From NCBI GenBank assembly GCA_964351855.1, contig CAYGQD010000006.1, positions 9,842 through 73,841 on the forward strand: a DNA stretch of 64,000 nt, written 5' to 3'. Source of the stretch: JBCDHN01 sp964351855. GTDB taxonomy: Bacteria > Verrucomicrobiota > Verrucomicrobiia > Verrucomicrobiales > DEV007. Numbering within the stretch: position 1 is the stretch's first letter; each line of letters opens with the position of its first letter. Positions 36,260 through 43,650 of the stretch are shown here, one piece after another. Position numbers and translations under genes: made by a program. The notes beneath the pieces are model-generated. The model did not search any database, was not told the origin of the DNA, and saw only the letters and a program-made list of their open reading frames with translations.

Positions 36260-36397
36260 TCATTCTGATTCTTTTGCCGGGTCGGCAGATTGCGCCTGGA
36301 CCGTCGCAGAAAAGGCCAAGGCCAGGACCAGGGCGAGGCTTGAACGGATGATGTGTTTCGGATGGATCTTGTGTCTCAGGTTTGATCTTCCTACCAT
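36260..36397 (-). CDS. Small signal-peptide protein (45 residues)
   Basis: An ORF too short for most gene callers. It starts at ATG 36395-36397, which overlaps the AraC-type gene stop (ATGGTAG), and ends at 36260. The product has basic residues, then SSLALVLALAFSATVQA and a short polar end QSADPAKESE. The middle is a good signal peptide with an AxA-like cleavage site. The overlap suggests translational coupling to the regulator. Only about 10 residues would remain after cleavage, so it may instead be a leader peptide or a truncated gene. Confidence 0.4.
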   Translation of the reverse strand: MVGRSNLRHKIHPKHIIRSSLALVLALAFSATVQAQSADPAKESE

Positions 36398-37299
36398 TGG
36401 TCGGCGTGGCCGGTGAGGAAATCAGGGATCGATGCCGTCAAGCGGTGTTTCCTCCTCGGGCGACTTGGTAGACCGAGCGTCGCCAGCCGACTTCGATTCT
36501 CCAACATGCGATCTCGATACGGGACGGGTTTTTCGCCCAGAAAGTGGAAGAACAACTGATCGAAGTCAGTCCAGGTTGCGCATTCCGCAAATCCGGCAAC
36601 CTCCGTTAGTTCGTGGCGTGAACATTGCAAAAGATGCCGACGGGCTCGCTCCAGGCGGCAGCGGGCTACATACTCTGAGGCGCTCAATCCGGTGGCCTTT
36701 CGGAACTGCCCACCGAAATTGGCTGCGCAGAGTCCACCACTCCTCGCTGCTTCTTCAATGGCGACTGGCTCCCCCGAGCGTTCGCGCTCCTGGATCTTGG
36801 ACCGGGAGACGGGCCCCGGATCGCCCGGTCGGTCCTCAAGGAGGACAGGATTGATCAGCCCGCCGAGCAATTCCGCCAAGACGTCCAGCAGCGCCAAGGC
36901 GAGATCCGCTTGCTGACGGCTGAGACCCTCTTTTCTCCGTAATCCCCTCGGCGTAACCCGCGCCTCCGCCTCTACGGGATCGAGTTTCAAGCTTGATTTC
37001 GCGCTTGTCGAAGCTGTGCTCTGCGAAAGATCCCCCGCAAGAAACTGGCCCGAGACCAAGAGCGCAACTGGCGAATTTCCGATCCGCACGGGAGCAGACA
37101 ACGTTTGAAGACCCGCGCGACGCGGCCTGGAAGCCAGGTCCCTTTCTCCCAACCTTACGGATTCCAGTATTAAGGGCAGGCCCGTGGCGTCCATAAACGC
37201 GCGCTGATAGACGTGGTAGGCAGAGCTTTCCCGCAACTTCCCATAAATCATCTCAGCGCAGATTTCGGCAGACGTTCGCGTGCTTCGTTTGGGTTTCAT
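36391..37299 (-). CDS. AraC-family regulator with PocR-like sensory domain
   Basis: 302 residues. The N-terminal part (about 20-150) resembles the PocR ligand domain (YQRAFMDATGLPLILE, then VRIGNSPVALLVSGQFL). The C-terminal double helix-turn-helix (about 180-275) has LCAANFGGQFRKATGLSASEY and the signature EVAGFAECATWTDFDQLFFHFLG. PocR-type regulators sense small carbon compounds or act with kinases. One 20-bp element copy lies 34 bp upstream, so it belongs to the group of genes that share it. Confidence 0.82.
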   Translation of the reverse strand: MKPKRSTRTSAEICAEMIYGKLRESSAYHVYQRAFMDATGLPLILESVRLGERDLASRPRRAGLQTLSAPVRIGNSPVALLVSGQFLAGDLSQSTASTSAKSSLKLDPVEAEARVTPRGLRRKEGLSRQQADLALALLDVLAELLGGLINPVLLEDRPGDPGPVSRSKIQERERSGEPVAIEEAARSGGLCAANFGGQFRKATGLSASEYVARCRLERARRHLLQCSRHELTEVAGFAECATWTDFDQLFFHFLGEKPVPYRDRMLENRSRLATLGLPSRPRRKHRLTASIPDFLTGHADQW

Positions 37300-37332
37300 G
37301 GGCGGAAGGTTAGTCAGCAGGTCTCGTTGCCG

Positions 37333-37352
37333 CTATGGGGTGTTCACCTACC
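37333..37352 (-). promoter_or_regulatory. Recurrent 20-bp element, copy 2
   Basis: Minus strand GGTAGGTGAACACCCCATAG, 34 bp before the AraC/PocR-type gene ATG. The outer GGTAGG and ACACCCCAT blocks are conserved. Confidence 0.65.
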
Positions 37353-37439
37353 TTTGCGGGTTCGGAGCTCCAGCGAAAATAGCCAAGGCCTTTTGACTCT
37401 GGCGAACGGTCAAATGAACGCCACTTTCAATCAAGGCTG

Positions 37440-38663
37440 TCACGCCGAAAGAACGCGTTCGATCCGCGACAGCGCCGGGACTTTTGAGCAAATACTGTGA
37501 AACACCATGAGAAGCGGCAGCCCGATGAGCATGCCCGGAATTCCCCAAAGCGCGCCCCAGGCCAGCACCCACATAAAGACAATGATCGGATTGACCATAA
37601 ATCGCCAACCAATGATGGTGGGAGTGATGAAGTATCCTTCAATCATGGTAAGCGCGTAATAGACAAAGGGCGCGGAAAGGATTTGGCCGGGCCGGTCAAA
37701 CGTGATCGCCGCGACAAGAGAAACAATCAGCGTGCCCGTGATCGCACCAACGTAGGGGATAAAATTCAACAAGGCGGACATAAAGCCCCATAGAATTGGG
37801 TTGGGCATGCCAAGAAGGGCCATCGCGACCGCAGTGACGGCTCCCAGCCCCGCGTTGATGGTGCTCACCGTAAAGAGATAACGGGAAACGTCCCGGCTGA
37901 CTTCTTCCATCAGCTCGGCGGCAAAATCCACTTCTCCCAGTCGTTGAATCACCCGATCCCCAAACGTCAGGAAAAAGTAGATCAATGCGATGGTAATCAC
38001 CGCCTGGGCGCTGAACTCCTGCGCATATCCATAAAAGCTTCCTACCGGGTTCTTGTGAATATTGACTTCGACGGGAGCAGGTTTTGGCGGGGCCACATCT
38101 TCAGCGGGATGCCCAGTCGCAGAGGAACCTGCCAGTTCAACGGGTCGGAGCGAACTCGCCGGATCGGCCGAATTTTTTTCCGCAGGAGCTTCTGACTCAA
38201 GGTCAGGAGACGTGATGTCTTCGACCTTTTCGGCAACTTCCGTGAGATCCTTGTGGATAGCCGCCACAGGTTTGAAAACGATCCGAAGGCGATTCTGGAC
38301 AATCTCTTCGCGAAGTTGATCCGCATATTCTGCGGCCGGAGTGGCGAGATAACTTAGCGCCAGAATCGCGCCGAAGACGAGGACGGACATCACGACCCCG
38401 GTAGCGAGCGCCACCGGTAGTCTCGTCAGGCGTGTCAGGCGCCGTTGCAGTGGTTTGAGGAGGAGCGCCCCAAGCAGTGCAAGAATCAGCGGAAGCAGCA
38501 ACGGTCGCAGGTGATAGAGGGCGTAGGCCGCGGCAATGGCGAAAAGACCAACCTGCGCAAAGCCCACCACGCCGATTCGGGTGCGATTCCGCTGAGAATT
38601 CTCGGGCGGTTTCGGGACGGTATCCGTCAGGGCTGAGCTGGTGGCGGTAGAATTTTTCGCCAT
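37440..38663 (-). CDS. AI-2E-family membrane transporter
   Basis: 407 residues, multi-pass, with the family blocks ALLGALLLKPLQRRL, FMSALLNFIPYVGAITG and IGWRFMVNPIIVFMWVLAWG. A polar loop with Pro/Glu-rich insert (about 170-240) sits between the first and second halves. Members export small molecules or act as Na+/H+ antiporters; AI-2 itself is only one case. I chose ATG 38661-38663. ATG 38744 is in frame, but a weak copy of the 20-bp element (minus strand, 38709-38728) lies between the two, favouring the shorter form. Confidence 0.85.
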   Translation of the reverse strand: MAKNSTATSSALTDTVPKPPENSQRNRTRIGVVGFAQVGLFAIAAAYALYHLRPLLLPLILALLGALLLKPLQRRLTRLTRLPVALATGVVMSVLVFGAILALSYLATPAAEYADQLREEIVQNRLRIVFKPVAAIHKDLTEVAEKVEDITSPDLESEAPAEKNSADPASSLRPVELAGSSATGHPAEDVAPPKPAPVEVNIHKNPVGSFYGYAQEFSAQAVITIALIYFFLTFGDRVIQRLGEVDFAAELMEEVSRDVSRYLFTVSTINAGLGAVTAVAMALLGMPNPILWGFMSALLNFIPYVGAITGTLIVSLVAAITFDRPGQILSAPFVYYALTMIEGYFITPTIIGWRFMVNPIIVFMWVLAWGALWGIPGMLIGLPLLMVFHSICSKVPALSRIERVLSA

Positions 38664-38798
38664 GGGTAAAGGGCTTTGCGCTCTCGGGTCAAATACCTGC
38701 TTTCCGGTTGTGAGGTGTTTCTCGGCGGTGTCGCTGCGGGCCATCAGCCCCGATCAAGGCACAAGGTCGGCAAGAGAAAACGGTTCAGATACCCGAAA

Positions 38799-38826
38799 GA
38801 GGCCCGGTCGGATTCGGCCGGGCCTC
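38799..38826 (-). terminator. GC-rich stem-loop, probable terminator
   Basis: GAGGCCCGGTCGG pairs with CGGCCGGGCCTC around a 3-base loop. It lies 24 bp after the glycine-zipper lipoprotein gene and before the AI-2E gene. On the minus strand the stem is followed by CTTTCGGG, a weak T tract, so termination may be partial. Confidence 0.6.
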
Positions 38827-38849
38827 GGTTGGATGGGGGCGCTTGGCGA

Positions 38850-39122
38850 TCAGTTGTTGCGCTGCTTGTTCTTCCCGAACAAATAGCCACCTCCCGCACC
38901 AACGGCACCCCCGATGAGGGCTCCGGCCGCCTTGTTGTCCGCAACGGCCGCTCCGATGGCAGCACCTCCGGCACCTCCGAGGATGGTGCTCTTCTGCGTT
39001 CTGCTAGCGTTGTCCCAGCTTTCGCAGGATGTGAAGCAAAAAAGGATCGAACCTGCAGTAAGCAGGCTAGCGATCTGTTTCCGGTTCCAAATGGCCAATG
39101 GTCTGTGGTTGGTGTTTTTCAT
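38850..39122 (-). CDS. Glycine-zipper lipoprotein
   Basis: 90 residues. A signal sequence ends in the lipobox FCFTSC (lipid-bearing Cys33), followed by a glycine zipper (ILGGAGGAAIGAAVADNKAA, then GALIGGAVGAGGGYLFG) typical of the SlyB/OsmB-like outer-membrane lipoproteins. OsmB-type proteins are stress-induced. ATG 39120-39122 is chosen; the frame opens at 39164 but would include the promoter element. One 20-bp element copy lies 39 bp upstream. Confidence 0.85.
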   Translation of the reverse strand: MKNTNHRPLAIWNRKQIASLLTAGSILFCFTSCESWDNASRTQKSTILGGAGGAAIGAAVADNKAAGALIGGAVGAGGGYLFGKNKQRNN

Positions 39123-39160
39123 AATAGTTCCAGACGATAGGGGAGGGAGCGATCCCCGTG

Positions 39161-39180
39161 CCATGGGGTGTTTCCCTACC
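39161..39180 (-). promoter_or_regulatory. Recurrent 20-bp element, copy 3
   Basis: Minus strand GGTAGGGAAACACCCCATGG, 39 bp before the glycine-zipper lipoprotein ATG. Confidence 0.65.
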
Positions 39181-39214
39181 TACAAGCCCGGATCCGGCCA
39201 GCCTCTCCACAGGC

Positions 39215-40216
39215 TCAGTCCCCCAGAAACTTCACGATGGCGGCGATGGCTTCCTTCCCATCCGGAATCCGGTGACTTCCTTCGAAGAGGATGAATGGCG
39301 CATTCGCATCCCGGGCAAATTGTTCCGCTGTGCGTTGGAATCCGAACTCGTCACGCGTTCCCGCGAGAATCAGAAGCGGAAGGTTTTGATAGTGGTCCGG
39401 GTGGGCCAACGGGTTGACTTCCGCCCAGCTCTCCGCTTGCGGGAAAAAGCTCTTCACCAGAAAAGCCGCTTCCATTTTGAGGAACGAAATCCCGCCTCCC
39501 TCGCGGGACTGAGCGCGGAGTGAATGTCGGTTGGCATAGGGGTTGCTACTCGGAAGACAAGGAGCGACGACCACACACTTCTCGAACGTCAACCCCTCGG
39601 GTGGTTCCACATAGAGACGCAGCGCGTTAAACCCGCCCATGCTGAAGCCGAGCAGCCAATTCCCGCCGGTGGGGACATGTTGGTCCTCCAGGACGCGGTG
39701 CATCACGTGCACCAGTTCTTCGCGAATTCCCGGATTCATGAGCCACGCTTCCCCCAAAGAGATCCCGATCACGACCGGTCGACCGCCTTCGTTCAACGCC
39801 TCGTAGATGGCTTCCGTGCCTGCGGAATGGGCGAAGTCGCCATTCCCGCAGATCCCGTGGAAATACCACAACACCTTACCATTCCATTTGCCCAGCGGCC
39901 GATAGGTAGTGGCGCGCCACGGGTAACTGGCACCGTGACGCAGCTTGATCACGCCGGTTAACTCGGTGCGTTCCAGTTGCTTCACGAATTCGGGTGACCA
40001 GGTTTCCGAACCAAGGTTGATCGCTCGGCAGTAGGATTGGCGCTGACGGCGAGGGATCAACTGCTGGATAGAGCCCGGGTTCACGACCACGGAAAGAACT
40101 TCATTGATCGATGGAATGCTGGCGAGGAGTTCTGGTTTAACAACCGTCACGCAGCCTGAAGACAAGGCGGAAATGGCGATCAAGCCGATCGCAACGAATT
40201 GGTTCCGGCAGGGCAT
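39215..40216 (-). CDS. Alpha/beta-hydrolase-like lipoprotein
   Basis: 333 residues. The N-terminus ends in a lipobox (ALSSGC, Cys22), so it is a lipoprotein. The rest is an alpha/beta-hydrolase-like domain: oxyanion region WYFHGICGNGDF, nucleophile elbow GFSMGG, acid in AGTRDEFGF and His in EGSHRIP. The substrate could be an ester or peptide; I cannot assign it. It lies downstream of palindromic element copy 2 (22 bp to its ATG), which may carry or alter its promoter. Confidence 0.75.
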   Translation of the reverse strand: MPCRNQFVAIGLIAISALSSGCVTVVKPELLASIPSINEVLSVVVNPGSIQQLIPRRQRQSYCRAINLGSETWSPEFVKQLERTELTGVIKLRHGASYPWRATTYRPLGKWNGKVLWYFHGICGNGDFAHSAGTEAIYEALNEGGRPVVIGISLGEAWLMNPGIREELVHVMHRVLEDQHVPTGGNWLLGFSMGGFNALRLYVEPPEGLTFEKCVVVAPCLPSSNPYANRHSLRAQSREGGGISFLKMEAAFLVKSFFPQAESWAEVNPLAHPDHYQNLPLLILAGTRDEFGFQRTAEQFARDANAPFILFEGSHRIPDGKEAIAAIVKFLGD

Positions 40217-40238
40217 GGAATATTGGATTCGTTCATCG

Positions 40239-40458
40239 CTAGTGCATCATCTCGTAAATAAGTGTGCAGATTCGCGAGTCATTTTTCCTGATTTCAAGGC
40301 GAGAGGGAGGGAGTGGAGCGGGCTCCATGACCGACCGAGCAACGCAGGAATCGGGAAAAAGGGCCGCGATCCTGGGCTTCCCGAGCACAGCGAGCAAATT
40401 TTGCGATACCGCCTATCAATCATTCAGCTGTGCGGTTATTTTCGGGACGATGCACTAG
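40239..40458. repeat. Palindromic (MITE-like) element, copy 2
   Basis: 220 bp, from CTAGTGCATCATCTCG to its inverted end ACGATGCACTAG. It shares with copy 1 (10578-10789) the CTAGTG ends, the order of internal blocks (TTTTCC, TTTCAAGGCGAGAGG, CCGAGCAACGCAGGAA) and the length. The two copies differ at many bases but complementary positions co-vary, so structure rather than sequence seems kept. Its right end supplies the stop codon of the small ORF at 40455. Confidence 0.75.
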
Positions 40459-40670
40459 GCTTTCGCGAGGCGCATGAAATCAAGTTGATTACCACCGTCG
40501 CGGCTGACGATTCGGAGATCGTGCTTCGATGCCGCAGCACTCAGTTCGCTCCAGGTCGAACCTTGAAACGCTCGCAGCTCTGCCGGATGTTGGATGGTCA
40601 CCAAGCTCGCGCGGCCAACGCGTTGGCTCAAGCGTTCGAGATGGGCGTCGAGATCGGAAGTGGCGGACAT
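40455..40670 (-). CDS. Small hypothetical protein
   Basis: 71 residues, soluble, no family recognised (MSATSDLDAHLERLSQRVGR, then LRIVSRDGGNQLDFMRLAKA at the C-terminus). ATG 40668-40670 is preferred because the 20-bp element copy lies 12 bp upstream; the frame also opens at ATG 40724. The TAG stop is formed by the terminal CACTAG of the palindromic element, so the original 3' end may have been replaced by the insertion. Confidence 0.45.
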   Translation of the reverse strand: MSATSDLDAHLERLSQRVGRASLVTIQHPAELRAFQGSTWSELSAAASKHDLRIVSRDGGNQLDFMRLAKA

Positions 40671-40681
40671 ATTTCGAAGGA

Positions 40682-40701
40682 CAATGGGGTGGAACTCTAC
40701 C
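40682..40701 (-). promoter_or_regulatory. Recurrent 20-bp element, copy 4
   Basis: Minus strand GGTAGAGTTCCACCCCATTG, between the stop of the secreted hypothetical gene and the small ORF start. It keeps the GGTAG and CACCCCAT blocks. Confidence 0.55.
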
Positions 40702-40707
40702 TTCCTT

Positions 40708-41193
40708 TTAATTCCCTCCATCACCGGGAGTGACGATGGGCGTTCCCTCTTCCTCGGCGGCTCCGAATGCTCGCAAGGCTAACTCGACCTCGAGAGCGGA
40801 AGTTTGATCCCCGGCTTGAAGGAACCGGCAACGTTTCGATTCACACCGGGCCCAATTCCAGTATCGCTCGTGTACGCTGTCCCCAAAGCCTGCATCCAGT
40901 GGCGCATATTTTTCCTCGAAGTTCTTCCATCGCAGGATCGCCTGGTTGAGATTCCGGCTAGCGGCGGCTTGGAGGAAATCCTTGAACATGGGGCTGGCGA
41001 CCGCAGGTGGATCGCCTGGAGCGGAGAGGATCTCCAGAGTCGCCGGATACAGCTTGACCCAAACCGAGTCATAGTTGTCCAACTCGGCGAAACCAAGGCT
41101 CGCCCAGGTTAAAAGAACAGCTGGGATCAAGAAAGAGCAGGTGCGATTCGTGAAGTTGCGGCTGAGAGATTGAACGAAGGGGATGATGTTCAT
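40708..41193 (-). CDS. Secreted hypothetical protein
   Basis: 161 residues. The N-terminus (MNIIPFVQSLSRNFTNRTCS, then FLIPAVLLTWASLGFA) is a signal peptide with AxA-type cleavage before ELDN. The mature part is Trp/Tyr-containing and helical (MFKDFLQAAASRNLNQAILR, then VHERYWNWARCESKRC), with no family I recognise. ATG 41191-41193 is chosen; an upstream TTG is in frame. A diverged 20-bp element copy (minus strand GATAGGTGCCTACCC at 41215-41229) lies about 20 bp upstream. Confidence 0.6.
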   Translation of the reverse strand: MNIIPFVQSLSRNFTNRTCSFLIPAVLLTWASLGFAELDNYDSVWVKLYPATLEILSAPGDPPAVASPMFKDFLQAAASRNLNQAILRWKNFEEKYAPLDAGFGDSVHERYWNWARCESKRCRFLQAGDQTSALEVELALRAFGAAEEEGTPIVTPGDGGN

Positions 41194-41284
41194 GAAGATG
41201 GAGTTCAAGGTTCGCGGGTAGGCACCTATCGTGGGCCGATTACAATCTACTATCCCTGAAGATAGTGGTTAACTTTTTGAGAGG

Positions 41285-41312
41285 CTCGACCACCAACTAT
41301 CTGGTGGTCGAG
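41285..41312. other. Perfect 11-bp stem-loop
   Basis: CTCGACCACCA and its exact inverse around ACTATC. It lies between the DUF5670 gene and the next gene on the minus strand. No T tract follows on either strand, so a plain terminator is not supported; it may protect a transcript end. Confidence 0.5.
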
Positions 41313-41394
41313 CGCCTCCCGTCCGTGGGTTGATAGATGGGTTTAATCTAACGTCAAAGTTGGGGAGATCGCGCCCCTATAGATAGAGAGATCC

Positions 41395-41544
41395 TCAAAG
41401 GACACGGCGGCCCTGAATAAACCGAACCAGTAAAACGACGACGGCGATCACGAGCAGGATATGGATGAAGCCTCCCATCGTGGAACTGGTAACGAGGCCA
41501 AGCAGCCATAAGACGATCAGGATAATCGCAAGGGTCATTAACAT
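41395..41544 (-). CDS. Small membrane protein of the lmo0937/DUF5670 family
   Basis: 49 residues, two transmembrane helices: MLMTLAIILIVLWLLGLVTS, then STMGGFIHILLVIAVVVLLV, with a basic end RFIQGRRVL. This matches the lmo0937-type small membrane protein almost over its length. ATG 41542-41544 is chosen over a longer frame to 41601. It lies 37 bp downstream of csbD on the same strand; the two and DUF883 are typical stress-response genes. Confidence 0.88.
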   Translation of the reverse strand: MLMTLAIILIVLWLLGLVTSSTMGGFIHILLVIAVVVLLVRFIQGRRVL

Positions 41545-41581
41545 GGCGTGACGTCCTTTCGGTTGATGATTCGTTTCATGT

Positions 41582-41794
41582 TTAGTTCGACTGCCGATCA
41601 ATTATCTGGTGGAAGTCTTCGATCGCTTTTTTCACGTCTTCGCGGCTCTCTCCGGTCCGTTTCTGGATTCTGCCTAGCAGTTCATCCTGTTGACCTTCGA
41701 TGTATTGAAGGTCGTCATCGGTGAGGTTAGCCCACTTCTGTTTCAGGCTCCCTTTGATGATGTTCCAATTTCCCTGGATTTCGAGTTTGTTCAT
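41582..41794 (-). CDS. CsbD-family stress protein
   Basis: 70 residues: MNKLEIQGNWNIIKGSLKQK, then ANLTDDDLQYIEGQQDELLG and ending with RIQKRTGESREDVKKAI; the four-helix CsbD fold. In Bacillus csbD belongs to the sigma-B general stress regulon. ATG 41792-41794 is chosen; the open frame to 41872 includes the promoter element. The 20-bp element (41827-41846) lies 33 bp upstream of the start. Confidence 0.93.
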   Translation of the reverse strand: MNKLEIQGNWNIIKGSLKQKWANLTDDDLQYIEGQQDELLGRIQKRTGESREDVKKAIEDFHQIIDRQSN

Positions 41795-41826
41795 CTTTCT
41801 CATCTTAAGCCATGGGTGAGGGGCCG

Positions 41827-41846
41827 CCATGGGGTGTAACCCTACC
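41827..41846 (-). promoter_or_regulatory. Recurrent 20-bp element, copy 5
   Basis: Minus strand GGTAGGGTTACACCCCATGG, identical to copy 6, 33 bp before the csbD-like ATG. Confidence 0.75.
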
Positions 41847-41899
41847 TTTGTCGTAGGCATGAGATGGTTCATGACTACCGTCTGGCATGGGGCTGACCT

Positions 41900-42211
41900 T
41901 CAGGGGCGACGATGGGCGGCAAACAGGCCCAGCAGCATCCCGGTCCCGATGGCCAGACCGATGACCGTGTAGGCATGTGCCCGCACCGCACCATCCGCGT
42001 CGTGGGCACCTCGGAAGGCACGATCCCGCAGTTCATCGTAGAAATGCCCCCCATTTCCGAGGGCGTTCTCAAGCCGCTTGCGGGCCGCCTCTACCTTTTC
42101 TCCCGCCACGTCAGCGGTGGCAACCATCAGGGCACGGGCATCGTCTGCCAGTGTTTCCATATCGTGGTTCACGCGGTCCAGTTGTTTCATCATTTTGAGT
42201 TCGGTTTTCAT
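41900..42211 (-). CDS. DUF883 (ElaB/YqjD-like) membrane-anchored protein
   Basis: 103 residues: a long amphipathic helix (about 1-75) with the DUF883 pattern DARALMVATADVAGEKVEAA, then a C-terminal transmembrane anchor (YTVIGLAIGTGMLLGLFA) and the basic end AHRRP. In E. coli such proteins tether ribosomes to the membrane in stationary phase. ATG 42209-42211 is chosen; an in-frame TTG is 9 bp upstream. The 20-bp element copy 6 is 76 bp upstream. Confidence 0.88.
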   Translation of the reverse strand: MKTELKMMKQLDRVNHDMETLADDARALMVATADVAGEKVEAARKRLENALGNGGHFYDELRDRAFRGAHDADGAVRAHAYTVIGLAIGTGMLLGLFAAHRRP

Positions 42212-42286
42212 CAGTGGCAATTCGGTTGTGTGCGGATCTATCGATCCATCGTATGTGCTGTACCGTAATCAGTATCCCTGTGCGAT

Positions 42287-42306
42287 CCATGGGGTGTAAC
42301 CCTACC
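42287..42306 (-). promoter_or_regulatory. Recurrent 20-bp element, copy 6
   Basis: Minus strand GGTAGGGTTACACCCCATGG, upstream of the DUF883 gene. Identity with copy 5 continues only into the T-rich flank, so it is not part of a larger duplication. Confidence 0.75.
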
Positions 42307-42513
42307 TTTTCGCGACCCTTGGGAACGGCGGAGAACGAACTCCAGAGGTTTTGCTTGCCCTTTTTCCCGGCATCCACCTCACGGAGCTTCCTTACAAAGC
42401 CCCGAACAGCGTTCGCCTCCACCAAAAGCGCCGCATCTTGAAATCAGCGAAGCGAAGTGTCTTTACCGTGAAACCTCATCGGTCGTCCGTTCCGTTTTTC
42501 GATCGCACCCTTC

Positions 42514-43650
42514 CTAGTCCAACGTCCGGCGATAGCGAGCCACCGCAACCGTCAGACTCCCCACCAGAAAGAGCGCGATTTTTCCCAGTTCCGGCGCGAT
42601 TTCCACCAAGCCGTTTCCTTTGAGCATGATTCCGCGTACGATTCGCAAAAAATGGGTCAAGGGGAGGATGCTGCCGATGCTTTGAGCCCAGTCCGGCATC
42701 CCGCGGAAGGGAAACATGAAGCCGGAGAGAAGAATGGACGGGAGGAAAAAGAAGAAGGCCATCTGGACGGCCTGCAACTGGTTCCGCGCGATGGTCGAGA
42801 AGGTGACGCCAACCCCCAGATTCGCCAACACGAAGACCAAGGTCGCGGCCAAAAGCAGGGGCAGGCTTCCTCTCATGGGGACGCCAAACAGGAGGTAAGA
42901 TGCGGTGAGAACGAGTCCAATCTGGATGTAGGCGACCACGATGTAGGGCGTGATTTTACCGATCAAGACTTCCAGCGGCATCACCGGAGTGCTCAGCAGC
43001 ATTTCCAGCGTGCCCCGTTCGCGTTCGCGAGTCATGGCGAGGGCGGTAATCATCACCATCGTCATCGTGAGGATGACACCCATCAAACCCGGAACGATGT
43101 TGTAGGCCGTGTGCCCTTCCGGGTTATAACGCGCGTGGATGCGAACCTCAAACGGAGGCGGTTGGGAGAGCAAGTCAGCGGAGGGACCGCGAAGAACTTC
43201 GCGCGCGGCCCGGTCGCTGATTTCCTGCAACGCGGCAAGTCCCCGGCTCGTCGCGGACGGGTCGGTGGCGTCCGCTTCCACCAAGATGGCGGGGCGTTCT
43301 CCGCGCCGGACCTTGCGCTCGAAGCCCGTTGGCAGGTGGATGACGAATTGCAATTCCCCTTCTGCCAGCAACTCGTCCGCTTCCGACTCGGAAAGGTCGG
43401 GCTCGACCAGCCGAAAGTAGTGACTCGTTTGCAAGTGAGCCACGAACGAGCGCGCCAGTGGGCCGGTATCTCCGTTGACCAATCCTGTGGGCAGGTGCTT
43501 GGGATCCTGATTGATGGCGAACCCGAACAGAATCAGTTGCAGCATGGGAATGCCTGCCATCATCCCAAACGTGAGTCGGTCGCGGCGCATTTGGACGAAT
43601 TCCTTGCGAATCATCGCGAACAGCCGCGACAGACTGAGTGGCGATTTCAT
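42514..43650 (-). CDS. ABC-2 type exporter permease
   Basis: 378 residues: TM1 near the N-terminus, a large extracytoplasmic domain (about 45-175), then five helices, with RERERGTLEMLLSTPVMPLE before TM3, the coupling segment of ABC-2 permeases of the YhhJ/YbhS type. It is the membrane part of the exporter encoded with the next two genes. Its start overlaps the ATPase stop (ATGA). Single permease gene, so it would work as a homodimer. Confidence 0.92.
   Translation of the reverse strand: MKSPLSLSRLFAMIRKEFVQMRRDRLTFGMMAGIPMLQLILFGFAINQDPKHLPTGLVNGDTGPLARSFVAHLQTSHYFRLVEPDLSESEADELLAEGELQFVIHLPTGFERKVRRGERPAILVEADATDPSATSRGLAALQEISDRAAREVLRGPSADLLSQPPPFEVRIHARYNPEGHTAYNIVPGLMGVILTMTMVMITALAMTRERERGTLEMLLSTPVMPLEVLIGKITPYIVVAYIQIGLVLTASYLLFGVPMRGSLPLLLAATLVFVLANLGVGVTFSTIARNQLQAVQMAFFFFLPSILLSGFMFPFRGMPDWAQSIGSILPLTHFLRIVRGIMLKGNGLVEIAPELGKIALFLVGSLTVAVARYRRTLD

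Noticed and set aside
41285..41312. Stem-loop as a rho-independent terminator
   Set aside because: The stem is perfect but there is no T tract on either strand; kept only as a hairpin.
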